DNA from: Enterobacter asburiae
GTDB taxonomy: Bacteria; Pseudomonadota; Gammaproteobacteria; Enterobacterales; Enterobacteriaceae
Direction of reading: 5' to 3'
Length of the DNA: 64,000 nt
NCBI RefSeq assembly: GCF_008080435.1
Contig: NZ_VRKN01000001.1
Coordinates: 62,001 to 126,000, forward strand
Shown here: piece by piece, positions 36,690 to 46,613 of the stretch
Numbering within the stretch: position 1 is the first letter of the stretch
Layout: each line of letters starts with the position of its first letter
Translations under genes and position numbers: made by a program
The notes under the pieces: model-generated
What the model was told of the DNA's origin: nothing
The model's input: the letters and a program-made list of their open reading frames with translations, nothing else
Database searches by the model: none

Positions 36690-38177
36690 TTACTGCGGGT
36701 TTACCCTCGCCAGGCTGAACCAGATCCCCACGGCCAGCAACAGCAGCATTGCTCCCGCACTGCCCAGCGCCACGCTGTGCGAGGTGATAAACGCGCTTTT
36801 CGCTGCCTCAATCACCGACTCCGCCAGTGTCGGGGTCAGATCCTGCGCTACCTTCATCGCTTCACCAATGGATGACGAGGCTTTATCGACGAGCGTGGCA
36901 TTCAGCCCTTGCGGCAGGTCAATTGACGCCGAGAAGCTGCGGGTCAACAGCAGACCAAAGATGGCGATCCCAAGCCCGGCGCCCAGTTCATAGGACATGG
37001 TTTCAATGGCCCCTGCTGCGGCGGCCTTCTCTTTCGGCGCGGCCGCCATAATTGCCGAGGTCGAGGCCAGCAGCGCGCTGGCGGCACTGAAGCCGAGCAG
37101 CACCATCAGCCCCCACGCCTGCCACTGCTGCGTGCTGAAATCGAGCATCGACAAACCGATAAAACTGACGGCGCTCAACCCCATACCTCCAGCCGCGACG
37201 ATGCGTAGCCCTAAACGCCCAACCAGCACACCCGCGATCGGACCACTGAATCCGCTCGCGACCATCACCGGCAGCATGAACATTCCCGCTTCAAACGGCG
37301 TAAAGCCATGAACAAACTGCAGCTCCTGGGCCATCAACAGCTCAAACCCGACCAGGGCAATCATGGCGGTCATCGCCATCACCACGCCGCTCAAAATGAT
37401 GCGATGGCAGAACAGACGCATGTCAATCATCGGTACGCGAGCGCGGAGCTGAATACGCACGAAGATAAACAGCAGCACCGAGCCGGTCACCAGCGCGGAC
37501 GCGACTACCCACGGTGACAGGACACCTTTAAGGGCGGTTTTCGCACTGTAGACCAGCAATAAAATCGCCACAATCAGCATAATGGCATGGCTAATATTCA
37601 GCGGCTGCTCCGGGCGGCCCTGCTGAGGAGGCACAAAACGCGCGGCCAGCGAAACCACTACCAGCACAATCGGCACGTTGATTAAAAACACCGAGCCCCA
37701 GTAAAAATGCTCAAGCAGCATACCGCCAATCAGCGGGCCGAACGCAGCCCCGCCGGAACCCACCGCGGCCCAGACGCCGAGCGCAATATTACGATCCCGC
37801 GCGTCGATAAACAGCGTACGGATCCCAGCAAGCGTGGCCGGAATAATCATCGCCGCACCAATGGCCAGCGAGGCACGTGCCGCAATCAGCCACCCTGCTG
37901 ACGGGGCAAACGCTGCCGCCAGCGACGACAAGCCAAACAGCGTGCTGCCAATCATGAGCAGTCGTTTAAAACCAATGCGGTCACCCAGGGCACCCATCGG
38001 CAGCACCATACCCGCCATCACCAGCGAGTAAATATCGATGATCCACAGCAATTCATTGCCGCTGGCGCCCAGCGTCATGCTCAATGTCGGCGCCGCCACG
38101 TGCAGCACCGTCGCGTCGATCGCGACCGGGATATACACCAGCACGATAATCACTAACGCTAACCACTGACGAAACAT
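36690..38177 (-). CDS. smvA: SmvA, MFS efflux pump for methyl viologen and cationic biocides
   Basis: Fourteen-helix DHA2-type MFS exporter of 495 residues, the Salmonella SmvA length, with YIPVAIDATVLHVAAPTLS, LWIIDIYSLVMAGMVLPMGALGDR and GAIETMSYELGAGLGIAIFG. SmvA exports quaternary compounds such as methyl viologen, acriflavine, chlorhexidine and cetyl-type biocides from the inner membrane. It is divergent from the tetR-type gene at 38294, with paired palindromes between. Confidence 0.93.
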   Translation of the reverse strand: MFRQWLALVIIVLVYIPVAIDATVLHVAAPTLSMTLGASGNELLWIIDIYSLVMAGMVLPMGALGDRIGFKRLLMIGSTLFGLSSLAAAFAPSAGWLIAARASLAIGAAMIIPATLAGIRTLFIDARDRNIALGVWAAVGSGGAAFGPLIGGMLLEHFYWGSVFLINVPIVLVVVSLAARFVPPQQGRPEQPLNISHAIMLIVAILLLVYSAKTALKGVLSPWVVASALVTGSVLLFIFVRIQLRARVPMIDMRLFCHRIILSGVVMAMTAMIALVGFELLMAQELQFVHGFTPFEAGMFMLPVMVASGFSGPIAGVLVGRLGLRIVAAGGMGLSAVSFIGLSMLDFSTQQWQAWGLMVLLGFSAASALLASTSAIMAAAPKEKAAAAGAIETMSYELGAGLGIAIFGLLLTRSFSASIDLPQGLNATLVDKASSSIGEAMKVAQDLTPTLAESVIEAAKSAFITSHSVALGSAGAMLLLLAVGIWFSLARVNPQ

Positions 38178-38200
38178 AAATTTCCTTTTCTTTTAAAACA

Positions 38201-38249
38201 TGGACACATGTCCAGGAAGCGATCCTACGTAAAGTTGAACGCATGTCCA
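38201..38249 (+). promoter_or_regulatory. Paired operator-like palindromes between smvA and smvR
   Basis: TGGACACATGTCCA (38201-38214) has perfect six-base arms around CA. TGAACGCATGTCCA (38236-38249) repeats the right arm exactly and the left arm imperfectly. The centres are 35 bases apart. Location between a TetR-type gene and its target makes these the likely SmvR operators; the first overlaps the smvA leader. Confidence 0.65.
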
Positions 38250-38293
38250 GCTTTTTGTTACACTCGTTTCATTCCCATTGAGAGTGAGTAAAC

Positions 38294-38887
38294 ATGCGAT
38301 ATCTGAGCAAGGATGAACGGCGGGAAGCCATCTTACAGGCCGCCATGCGCGTGGCGCTGGCTGAAGGACTGGCGGCCATGACGGTACGACGTATTGCCGC
38401 CGAGGCCAGGGTCGCCACCGGCCAGGTGCATCATCACTTTACGTCCGGCGGAGAGCTAAAATCGCTGGCCTTCGTACGGTTAATTCGCGAGCTGCTGGAT
38501 GCGGATGTCGCGAGTAAACAGGCCGGATGGCGCGAGCAGCTTCATGCCATGCTCGGCAGCGATGACGGGAGGTTTGAGCCGTACATTCGTCTGTGGCGTG
38601 AAGCACAGATCCTTGCCAGCCGTGATGCCGACATTAAAGGCGCCTATGTGATGACCATGGAGATGTGGCACCAGGAGACGGTGGCGCTAATCAAAGCAGG
38701 AACGGAGGCCGGGGCATTGCATCCGGGCGATCGGGCGGAAAATATTGCCTGGCGCTTGATTGGTCTGGTGTGCGGTCTTGACGGAATGTATATCTTAAAC
38801 ATGCCCGAAATGGACGAGGCCGCGTTTAACAACCATCTCGATACATTAATCACGCTCGAGTTGTTTACTACCCCGTCGCAGCAGTGA
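38294..38887 (+). CDS. smvR: SmvR, TetR-family repressor of smvA
   Basis: TetR-type repressor of 197 residues with an N-terminal helix-turn-helix (ILQAAMRVALAEGLAAMTVRRIA, then GQVHHHF) and an all-helical ligand domain. Divergence from smvA with shared palindromes matches Klebsiella and Enterobacter, where loss of SmvR raises SmvA levels and biocide tolerance. The start is the ATG after GAGAGTGAGTAAAC. Here the gene appears intact. Confidence 0.88.
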   Translation: MRYLSKDERREAILQAAMRVALAEGLAAMTVRRIAAEARVATGQVHHHFTSGGELKSLAFVRLIRELLDADVASKQAGWREQLHAMLGSDDGRFEPYIRLWREAQILASRDADIKGAYVMTMEMWHQETVALIKAGTEAGALHPGDRAENIAWRLIGLVCGLDGMYILNMPEMDEAAFNNHLDTLITLELFTTPSQQ

Positions 38888-38891
38888 TGTT

Positions 38892-38921
38892 GCCGGGTGG
38901 CGGCGACGCCTTACCCGGCCT
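38892..38921 (+). repeat. REP-type element after smvR
   Basis: GCCGGGTGGCGGCGACGCCTTACCCGGC, with arms GCCGGGT and ACCCGGC, is a typical REP unit between the convergent smvR and carrier genes. Confidence 0.75.
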
Positions 38922-38944
38922 ATCTTTTGTCTACTCCCGGTCGG

Positions 38945-40384
38945 TTAAAACTGCAGCATGCCGTGCTGCATCAGGAAACCCCACCAGGGAATGCCGAGGA
39001 ACATGTGGATTAAAAACGTGCACAACGCCACGAGCGTGCCGATGGTCCACCATGATCTGATGTCGTTATACCCGGCGGCGAAGATAATCGGCCCCGCTGC
39101 GCCGCCATAGTGCGTGATGCAACCCCCATAGGAGTTGGAAAACAGAATGGCGAGGGCCAGCAGAACGGGTGCCGTTCCGGTGACCAGCCCTACGGTGGCA
39201 AAGACCGGCACCATCGCCGCGACGTATGCCCCGCCGGAGGCAAAGAAATAACGAACCAGCACGCTGAGAAACACGATAATAACGATGGTCATATTCCCCG
39301 CGCTGAGAAAATCGAGATGCGCGGACAGGAAATCAGCCAGCCAGCGGAAAAATCCCTCCTTGCTTAGCGTGGCGCTCAGACCGATGATGCCCCCGTACCA
39401 CATCAGGGTATTCCAGCCACCTTTGTTTTTTTGTACGTCGCTCCAGCCGATAATATTAAACAGCAGCGCCGCCCCCATCGCGATAATGGCGACGGCGGAT
39501 TCATTAAGTCCAAGGTGACGAGAGAAGATCCAGCCTAATAACGCGGCGATAAAAATAATCACCAGCCCCTTCTCTTTGAGGCTCATTGCCCCGAGGCTTT
39601 GCAGGCCGTTGGTAGCAATAGCGACATTATCAATATGTTTAATTTCCGGGGAGGCAACCCGGTAGCAAATATAGGGAATGATACACAGCATCAATAACCC
39701 CAACGGGGCTCCCGCCAGCATCCAGCCGATCCAGCTAATATGAATATGGAAGATATCGGAAATGAGCTGTAGCGCTAACGCGTTTCCGGCAAAGCCCGTC
39801 AAAAACATATAGCTGGTCGTTTTAGTCACCATATAGACATTGACCATTAAATAACGGCCTGCCTTGCACGGCGTCTCTTTTGGCGTTGAGCCTAATACCG
39901 TCGCGATGCTGTTAATAATAGGAAAAACGACGCCACCTGCCCGCGCAGTATTTGAGGGCGTGGCGGGTGCCAGCACCAAATCCAGTAAGGCGGTCACATA
40001 CCCCAGTCTCAGCGTCGTGCTGCCAAACTTGAGGATAAACCAGTAGGCAAGCCGTTTCCCAAGACCGGTAGTGACAAACGCCGCGCTCAGCGTAAAGGCG
40101 CTAAACACCAGCCAGGTCGTGCCTGAGGCGTATCCGCTCAGTACATCCATTGATTTGACAGGTGAATCCGGGAATTTTGTTACGGTAAAACAGGTTAATG
40201 CCACCGCGACGAGCATTATGACGGGTTCGGGATACGGTTTAATGACCAGCCCAACGATAGCGGACAGATATATGCCTGCCAGTATCCACGCCTCTTTGGT
40301 TAATCCATCAGGCGGAGGAATAAATATTGATAATAATATTATTACGGCAAGCAAGATTGTTTTTAAAACATTGGATTTAAGCAT
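38945..40384 (-). CDS. DASS-family di/tricarboxylate carrier (CitT/TtdT-like)
   Basis: Inner-membrane carrier of 479 residues with a dozen hydrophobic segments. It has the family motif text LAPATPSNTARAGGVVFPII (conserved Ser-Asn-Thr) and, in the second half, FSNSYGGCITHYGGAAGPIIF. CitT exchanges citrate for succinate, TtdT tartrate for succinate. This is the last gene of the citrate lyase/aconitase gene set, with 96 bases after the acnB-like gene. It could import citrate or aconitate in exchange for an end product such as succinate; the substrate is inferred from context. Confidence 0.82.
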   Translation of the reverse strand: MLKSNVLKTILLAVIILLSIFIPPPDGLTKEAWILAGIYLSAIVGLVIKPYPEPVIMLVAVALTCFTVTKFPDSPVKSMDVLSGYASGTTWLVFSAFTLSAAFVTTGLGKRLAYWFILKFGSTTLRLGYVTALLDLVLAPATPSNTARAGGVVFPIINSIATVLGSTPKETPCKAGRYLMVNVYMVTKTTSYMFLTGFAGNALALQLISDIFHIHISWIGWMLAGAPLGLLMLCIIPYICYRVASPEIKHIDNVAIATNGLQSLGAMSLKEKGLVIIFIAALLGWIFSRHLGLNESAVAIIAMGAALLFNIIGWSDVQKNKGGWNTLMWYGGIIGLSATLSKEGFFRWLADFLSAHLDFLSAGNMTIVIIVFLSVLVRYFFASGGAYVAAMVPVFATVGLVTGTAPVLLALAILFSNSYGGCITHYGGAAGPIIFAAGYNDIRSWWTIGTLVALCTFLIHMFLGIPWWGFLMQHGMLQF

Positions 40385-40480
40385 ATCTCACCCATGAGAA
40401 AAGGGTCCCTGAATAGCGGAGACCGCTTCAGACAGAAGCCTCCGCCGATTAAATACATTTGCCAAATAAATAAATTGAAA

Positions 40481-43075
40481 TCACACGCTAACAATATTGA
40501 TATTATCACCTTCTTTGAGTTGATATTCGGTCAGGGTATCGAAACTGAGATAGCGATAGATATTTTCATGCGCATCGTGAAGTTTATCCGTATAGCCAAA
40601 ATATTCTTCCACGGTTGGCATTTTACCCAGTATGGCCGCGACGGTGCTTAATTCAGCTGAGGCAAGGAACACTTTCGCATTCGTTCCCAGACGATGCGGG
40701 AAATTTCGGGTGGACGTCGATACTACGTTGCTCCCTTCGCGCACCCTCGCCTGATTCCCCATGCACAGGGAACAGCCCGCGGGTTCGATTCTCGCCCCCG
40801 ATTTTATAAACTGATTAAAATAGCCTTCGCGGGAGAGCTGTTGGGCATCCATTTTTGTCGGCGGTGCGAGCCACAAACGCGCCTGGTTTTCGCTGGCACC
40901 GGCCATGATTTCACCCGCAGCGCGGAAGTGACCGATGTTTGTCATGCAGGAGCCAATGAAGACCTCTTCGATGGGGGTACTGGCAACCTCCGAAAGTAAG
41001 CGGGCATCGTCCGGATCGTCCGGGGCGCAGACCACCGGTTCGGTGATTTCGTTGAGATCAATGTCAATCACTGCCGCATATTCCGCGTCAGGATCGGCGC
41101 AGAGCAGCGACGGGTTAGCCAGCCACGCCTCGATTTCAGCAATGCGTCTTTCAAGCGTGGCGGCGTTCTCATACCCCTGCTTCACCATCCAGCGCAGCAG
41201 GGCCGCATTGGAACGCAGGTATTGCGCGACATTCTCTTGCGCCAGGCGCATAACACACGCAGCAGCGGACCGTTCAGCGGAGGCGTCAGCCAATTCAAAC
41301 GCCTGCTCTGCGCTTAATGTTTCCAGGCCTTCAATTTCGAGGATCCGGCCCGAGAAAACGTTGCGCTTATTCTTTTTCTCGACCGTCAACAGCCCCTGCT
41401 TTCTGGCGTAGAGCGGAATGGCATGCACCAGATCGCGCAGGGTGATCCCTTTCTGCATCTCGCCTTTGAAGCGCACCAGCACTGATTCAGGCATATCCAG
41501 CGGCATGATACCGGTCGCGGCGGCGAACGCCACCAGCCCGGAGCCGCCCGGGAAGGAGATCCCCAGCGGGAAGCGGGTATGGGAGTCGGCACCCGTGCCT
41601 ACCGTATCCGGCAGCAGCATGCGGTTAAGCCATGAGTGGATGATGCCGTCGCCCGGCCTGAGCGCCACCCCATTCCGGCGGGTGATAAACTGCGGCAGGG
41701 TTTCATGCAGCTGGACATCTACCGGCTTAGGATACGCAGAGGTGTGGCAGAAAGACTGCATCACCAGGTCAGCTGAAAATGTGAGGCAGGCAAGATCGGT
41801 CAGCTCGTCGCGCGTCATTCCGCCGGTGGTGTCCTGAGAGCCGACGGTAGCGATCTTCGGCTCGCAATACTGCCCGGGACGGATCCCCGCCACGCCGCAG
41901 GCTTTACCCACCATTTTCTGCGCCAGCGTAAAGCCGGTTGCGGATGGCGCAGGTGAAGCGGGCGTGCGGAATACCGCTGAAGGCTCAAGCTCCAGCGATT
42001 CCCGCGCTTTCGCGGTCAGGCTGCGTCCGATAATCAACGGGATCCGCCCGCCGGCGCGCACTTCGTCCAGCAGCACCTCGGTTTTAAGGGTAAAGGTCGT
42101 CACCCGCCGCTGGCTCTCTGTCTCACGAATTTCGCCCTTGTACGGGTAAAGATCGATCAGCATCCCGGTCGTCAGGGCGGAGACATCCATCTCTACCGGC
42201 AGCGCGCCGGAATCTTCCAGCGTGTTGAAGAAAATGGGCGCGATTTTGCCGCCAAACACAAACCCGCCGTTACGTTTATTCGGCACGTACGGAATATCGT
42301 TCCCGATGTGCCACAGGATGGAGTTGGTGGCGGATTTACGTGACGATCCGGTCCCCACGACGTCACCGACATACACCAGCGGCCAGCCTGACGCTTTCAG
42401 TTCTGTCAGCTGGCGCAAAGGGCCCCGCACGCCGGGTTCATCAGGCGCTACCCCTTCCCTGACGTTACTGAGCATGGAGAGCGCGTGCAGCGGAATATCC
42501 GGACGTGACCACGCCTCCGGTGCCGGAGACAAATCGTCGGTATTGGTCTCACCGGGAACCTTAAACACCTTCAGGGTAATTTTTTCAGGCACGGCCGGAC
42601 GGCGGTTAAACCATTCGGCATTTGCCCAGGACTGAAGCACCTCTTTTGCCCGGACGTTACCGCTCTTCGCTTTGGCTTCCACCTGGCTGAATTTTTCAAA
42701 GATCAGGATGGTGGAAGAAAGCTGCTGCGCGGCCAGCGGCGCCAGGTTCGGATGGTCCAGCAGCGCAATCAGCGGCTGGACGTTATAGCCCCCCTGCATG
42801 GTCCCCAGCAGCATGGTCGCCTCTTCGGGAGTGAGTTCGTTAATCCGGTATTCCTGCAATGCCACCTTAAATAAAAATTCGGCTTTTAGCTTTGCCGCAG
42901 GATCGACGCCCGGCGGGACGTTGTGGGTTAATAAATTAATTAATGCCGGATGATGCTCGGGTGCATCATGTATTAAACGATGAATAAGCGCATCGGTTTG
43001 TTCCGCCGTTAAGGGTTTCGCCGGAATATCCGATTCAGCGCGCGCTTTCTGGTGCTGATGATAATCATCTAACAT
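40481..43075 (-). CDS. AcnB-type aconitate hydratase, operon-linked paralogue
   Basis: Aconitase B-type enzyme of 864 residues (865 in E. coli AcnB), here within a citrate lyase gene set and so probably a second copy. The HEAT-like and swivel domains come first ([10 protein letters not shown] near residue 90, [12 protein letters not shown] near 170). The three cluster cysteines are retained in [12 protein letters not shown] and [13 protein letters not shown]-type active-site text such as [12 protein letters not shown] is also present. It interconverts citrate, cis-aconitate and isocitrate. The start at 43075 (MLDDYHQH) is the family start; 22 upstream codons in frame are unrelated. By eye it is roughly 65-70% identical to AcnB. 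Confidence 0.85.
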   Translation of the reverse strand: MLDDYHQHQKARAESDIPAKPLTAEQTDALIHRLIHDAPEHHPALINLLTHNVPPGVDPAAKLKAEFLFKVALQEYRINELTPEEATMLLGTMQGGYNVQPLIALLDHPNLAPLAAQQLSSTILIFEKFSQVEAKAKSGNVRAKEVLQSWANAEWFNRRPAVPEKITLKVFKVPGETNTDDLSPAPEAWSRPDIPLHALSMLSNVREGVAPDEPGVRGPLRQLTELKASGWPLVYVGDVVGTGSSRKSATNSILWHIGNDIPYVPNKRNGGFVFGGKIAPIFFNTLEDSGALPVEMDVSALTTGMLIDLYPYKGEIRETESQRRVTTFTLKTEVLLDEVRAGGRIPLIIGRSLTAKARESLELEPSAVFRTPASPAPSATGFTLAQKMVGKACGVAGIRPGQYCEPKIATVGSQDTTGGMTRDELTDLACLTFSADLVMQSFCHTSAYPKPVDVQLHETLPQFITRRNGVALRPGDGIIHSWLNRMLLPDTVGTGADSHTRFPLGISFPGGSGLVAFAAATGIMPLDMPESVLVRFKGEMQKGITLRDLVHAIPLYARKQGLLTVEKKNKRNVFSGRILEIEGLETLSAEQAFELADASAERSAAACVMRLAQENVAQYLRSNAALLRWMVKQGYENAATLERRIAEIEAWLANPSLLCADPDAEYAAVIDIDLNEITEPVVCAPDDPDDARLLSEVASTPIEEVFIGSCMTNIGHFRAAGEIMAGASENQARLWLAPPTKMDAQQLSREGYFNQFIKSGARIEPAGCSLCMGNQARVREGSNVVSTSTRNFPHRLGTNAKVFLASAELSTVAAILGKMPTVEEYFGYTDKLHDAHENIYRYLSFDTLTEYQLKEGDNINIVSV

Positions 43076-43092
43076 AGGTTCTCCTGTTAAAG

Positions 43093-43641
43093 CTAAAGTT
43101 GTTCGCAAAATTCTGTTAATCGTTCGAGTCCATATGGCCATTCACCAAAACCGGACTCAGAATTAATGTGCCCGGCCTCACCGATATCGATGAGTTGGCC
43201 GCGCCAGCACGTGGCCCAATAGTGAGCGCGCGCAAAAGGCATCAGAGGATCGTTTCGGCTGGCAAATATCATGCAGGGGACGGGTAATGGCGTTGGATGA
43301 ATGGCCTCTTCAAGTCCGAAAAAAGCAGGCTCTGCCGGTGCGACCATCACCACACCGGCTACGTTTACCCGCCGCGTTTGCAGCAGCCTGCATGACGCCA
43401 GCGCCCCGAAGCTGTGGCCGACGAGAATGGCGGGCAGCGGGCACATTGCCAGCTCGCGGGTAATGGCCGAGACCCAATTTTCGATATCGGGCTCTAACCA
43501 GTTTTTCTGCTGGATCCGTTTCCAGAAGGGAAAACGCCGCCCCCAGCAGCTTTGCCAGTGATGTTCATCGCTGTCTCTGAGACCCGGGACCAGAACAAGG
43601 GTGTAAACCTTACTGAGCTGCTGCAGGCGTTGTTCAATCAT
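43093..43641 (-). CDS. RBBP9/YdeN-type alpha/beta hydrolase
   Basis: Small serine hydrolase of 182 residues. The N-terminal strand [16 protein letters not shown] is typical of the YdeN/RBBP9 group. The nucleophile elbow is GHSFG (Ser at about 73), the acid Asp is in SRNDPLMP and the His in [16 protein letters not shown]. It is co-oriented between citG and the acnB-like gene, 17 bases from the latter. Its substrate is unknown; it may remove an ester or thioester side product of the pathway. Confidence 0.72.
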   Translation of the reverse strand: MIEQRLQQLSKVYTLVLVPGLRDSDEHHWQSCWGRRFPFWKRIQQKNWLEPDIENWVSAITRELAMCPLPAILVGHSFGALASCRLLQTRRVNVAGVVMVAPAEPAFFGLEEAIHPTPLPVPCMIFASRNDPLMPFARAHYWATCWRGQLIDIGEAGHINSESGFGEWPYGLERLTEFCEQL

Positions 43642-43668
43642 GACGTTTTCCTGTTACGCTATTCGCGA

Positions 43669-44544
43669 TTATTCGGGTGGAAATTGCGACAACAACCAAC
43701 CGACGGAAATAAGATCGGCGCTACCGCCGGGGCTTAAATTGCGTTTAATAAATTCCGCGTCCATTCTGAGCAGCGCGTTAGCTAATTTATCCGCCGTGAG
43801 ACGTTTTATTTTTAATAACCGCCTCGAATAGCGTCTGGCGTAATTCAGCCCTTCTATTCCGCCACGTGAAACCAGATTGGTATCCGGATTCGCCGCCATC
43901 AGACCCAGCAGCATCCTCAATAGTGCCACGTCTTCGGATTCGCCCTGACGCAACGCGGTATGCAGGTGCGGGAGACCCGCCTGGCGGACGGTCATAAAAC
44001 CACTGGCCGCTTCCCCTCTCGCCCCGGTAAACCCGTATGTCTGGAACTGCTGCTCGCCCTTCGTTCTGGCGACACCGGTCGTTTTCAGTTCCTGTTCAAC
44101 AATGCCGGTGCAGATAATGCGGGTCTCACGGCATAAACTGCGCTGCGTAAGCGCGTCATCCCTTTGCGTCAGACGTCCCGCCGCGGCACACAGCAGCCCC
44201 AGAGAGAAGACTCCGCCTTTATGAGTATTCACCCCGCCGGTGGCGTTAAACATTGCCTGCTCGCAGGCCAGACCGGTCGGTCTTAACGCCCGCAGCGTTT
44301 GCGGGCCAGCAAGACGAGCGGTTTCTCTGCCAACGTTAAAGAACGTTGAGAACCAGGGCGCAATCGCCGCGATACTGGTCATGAACAGCGCGAAATCCAT
44401 GTCGCGATGCGCCCCGCAGTTTGCGCGATCCACCAGACCCGGCTTCGGGGTTAAGCGAATTTCCCGATACATGGCCTCGGCAGCCAGCTCAGCGAAGGTG
44501 CGCTGAACGTCTGGCGCATTACATCTGGCAAGCGAAGTAGTCAT
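43669..44544 (-). CDS. citG: CitG, triphosphoribosyl-dephospho-CoA synthase
   Basis: Makes the precursor of the citrate lyase prosthetic group from ATP and dephospho-CoA. It is 291 residues with family text TPKPGLVDRANCGAHRDMDF, FNATGGVNTHKGGVFSLG and SPGGSADLISVGWLL. The 5' end overlaps citX by 26 bases; a later Met (MYREIRLTPKP) is an alternative start. It must act with CitX to produce active lyase. Confidence 0.9.
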   Translation of the reverse strand: MTTSLARCNAPDVQRTFAELAAEAMYREIRLTPKPGLVDRANCGAHRDMDFALFMTSIAAIAPWFSTFFNVGRETARLAGPQTLRALRPTGLACEQAMFNATGGVNTHKGGVFSLGLLCAAAGRLTQRDDALTQRSLCRETRIICTGIVEQELKTTGVARTKGEQQFQTYGFTGARGEAASGFMTVRQAGLPHLHTALRQGESEDVALLRMLLGLMAANPDTNLVSRGGIEGLNYARRYSRRLLKIKRLTADKLANALLRMDAEFIKRNLSPGGSADLISVGWLLSQFPPE

Positions 44545-45058
44545 CGGTTAACGCCTCGATTACGCGCGTGAGTTCGGCCTGCGAATGACGCCGCGCACGC
44601 GAGCAAACGTGGGCCGGTTCATGACAGATAAAGCATCTGCGCATCGGCTGCTGGATGGCGTTTCTTTTCAGCTGTCCCGTCTTTGGACAAAACACGTCGA
44701 TATCCCATAAGCGTCCCAGAAGATGGTTATCTTCCAGATGCGCCGTGACGTGTTTTATCATCCACGCGGGTGCCGACACCGACCAGAGCGCTTCCGGCCC
44801 CGTGACCGGCTGCAGGATCTGATGCCGACAGACCGTCCACTGATGCGCGCGGAATACCTCGGCAAGCGCCTGATCCGCGGCGGCCATCACCCGTCTGGCC
44901 AGGTCGGTATCCTTCACCTCCCCCGGCCAGACCAGCGTGACGGATACCACGGTTTGTTCGGACTGAAACAGCCACGCCTGCTGCCGACGGGCTCGCTGCT
45001 CTCTGGCGCTCAACACCTGCTCCAGAGAAACTTTCGCGTTCGAGGCTTTATCCGTCAT
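44519..45058 (-). CDS. citX: CitX, holo-ACP synthase for citrate lyase
   Basis: Phosphoribosyl-dephospho-CoA transferase of 179 residues that attaches the prosthetic group to CitD. The conserved GRLWDIDVFCP motif is near residue 115 and a cysteine-rich RRCFICHEPAHVC follows. It overlaps citF by four bases (ATGA) and citG by 26. Confidence 0.88.
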   Translation of the reverse strand: MTDKASNAKVSLEQVLSAREQRARRQQAWLFQSEQTVVSVTLVWPGEVKDTDLARRVMAAADQALAEVFRAHQWTVCRHQILQPVTGPEALWSVSAPAWMIKHVTAHLEDNHLLGRLWDIDVFCPKTGQLKRNAIQQPMRRCFICHEPAHVCSRARRHSQAELTRVIEALTDDYFACQM

Positions 45059-46584
45059 GAGGATGACTCCTTCACCTGACGAACCACGTCAATCACGCTG
45101 CCGTCGCGGTAGCGCACCACGCCGACGATCCGGTCAGTGAACTCGACAGGCTTAGGTTCACCCGAGATGAGCAGCGCCTTTTGATACAACGCGTCAATGT
45201 CGACGACAGCCAGCCCGGCGTTAAGCAGGCGTTCGCGAATGTCCGGGCGCGCCGGGTTAACGGCAATACCGTGATCGGTAACCAAAACGTCGATACTTTC
45301 GCCCGGCGTCACCAGGGTGGTGACCTGTTTGACGACGGTAGGAATGCGGCTGCGGATCAGCGGGGCAACCACAATGGTGAGATTTGCCGCCGCGGCGACG
45401 TCGCAGTGTCCGCCCGATGCGCCGCGCATCACGCCGTCGGAGCCGGTCAGGACATTAACGTTGAACCGGGTGTCCACCTCCAGCGCGCTGAGGATCACCA
45501 CGTCCACCCTGTCACAGCAGGCGGCTTTCGCAGCCGGGTTCGCATAGACGTTGGTGGAGATCTCCACGTGGTCGGAATTGACCGCCATGGAGGCTGCCGC
45601 CGCGCCGTCGAAGCTTTGCGTATCGAGGATCTTTTCAATTAACCCTTTCTGATGCAGATCGACAATGCTGCCGGTGATCCCGCCGAGCGCGAAGCGGGCA
45701 ACAATATTGTGTTTACGCATACGGGTTTCCATAAACCGCGTGCAGGCGGTTGATGCCGCCCCTGAACCGGTCTGAATGGAAAAACCGTTGCGGAAATAGC
45801 CGGAGTGTTCGATAACGTCGGCCGCAGAGCGGGCAATCATCAGCTCGCGCGGATTACTGGTCACCCTGGCGGCGCCTACGCTGATTTTTGCCGGGTCGCC
45901 GACGCTCTCAATCTGCACAACATAGTCAACCTGATCCTGAACGATACTGGCTGGCAGGTTGGGGAACGGCTTCAGGGTTTCGGTAAGCAAGACCACTTTT
46001 CTGGCATATTTCGCGTCGACCATCGCATAGCCGAGAGAGCCGCACTGCGATGCACCGCCGTTGCCGCTGGCATTGCCATATTCGTCGCTGCAGGAGACCG
46101 CCAGAAACGCGACATCAATGGCAATTTCGCCCTTCTGAATCAAATTCACCCGCCCGCCGTGGGAGTGGATCTGTACCGGCTCGTCCATCAGCCCGTGCGA
46201 AATCGCATCCGCCAGTTCGCCGCGCATGCCCGAGGTGTAGATTTTGCCGATCACGCCATTGCGAATGTGTTCAATAAGCGGCGTATTGCATGACATTAAC
46301 GAACTGGAGGCGAGCGTGATCCCTTTCAGACCGCGCTGAGCGAGCTTATCCATCACGTAATTGATGACCTTATCCCCTTCGCGGAAAGCGTGATGAAAAG
46401 AGACGGTCATGCCGTCATGCAGATCGCAGCGGGCCAGCACATCGTCCACGCAGGCAAACAGTTTGCGCTGAGACTTTTGCTGGCTGTCAGCAAGATAAGG
46501 CGTCGTCGCGTTAGCGCCGCTGAATGCGACGTACTCACGGCGAGAGCCAGGAATGTGATGCAGGGTTTCAGTAAGGTTTTTCAT
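45055..46584 (-). CDS. citF: CitF, citrate lyase alpha subunit (citrate CoA-transferase)
   Basis: Alpha subunit of 509 residues that swaps the acetyl group on the acyl-carrier CitD for citryl. It has typical family blocks: TVSFHHAFREGDKV, HSHGGRVNLIQKGEI, SIQTGSGAASTACTRF and DRVDVVILSALEVDTRFNVN. With CitE and CitD it splits citrate into acetate and oxaloacetate in the cytoplasm. It is 29 bases downstream of citE. Confidence 0.94.
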   Translation of the reverse strand: MKNLTETLHHIPGSRREYVAFSGANATTPYLADSQQKSQRKLFACVDDVLARCDLHDGMTVSFHHAFREGDKVINYVMDKLAQRGLKGITLASSSLMSCNTPLIEHIRNGVIGKIYTSGMRGELADAISHGLMDEPVQIHSHGGRVNLIQKGEIAIDVAFLAVSCSDEYGNASGNGGASQCGSLGYAMVDAKYARKVVLLTETLKPFPNLPASIVQDQVDYVVQIESVGDPAKISVGAARVTSNPRELMIARSAADVIEHSGYFRNGFSIQTGSGAASTACTRFMETRMRKHNIVARFALGGITGSIVDLHQKGLIEKILDTQSFDGAAAASMAVNSDHVEISTNVYANPAAKAACCDRVDVVILSALEVDTRFNVNVLTGSDGVMRGASGGHCDVAAAANLTIVVAPLIRSRIPTVVKQVTTLVTPGESIDVLVTDHGIAVNPARPDIRERLLNAGLAVVDIDALYQKALLISGEPKPVEFTDRIVGVVRYRDGSVIDVVRQVKESSS

Positions 46585-46613
46585 TATTCATCCTGTCGCT
46601 TGCGGTATAGGGA

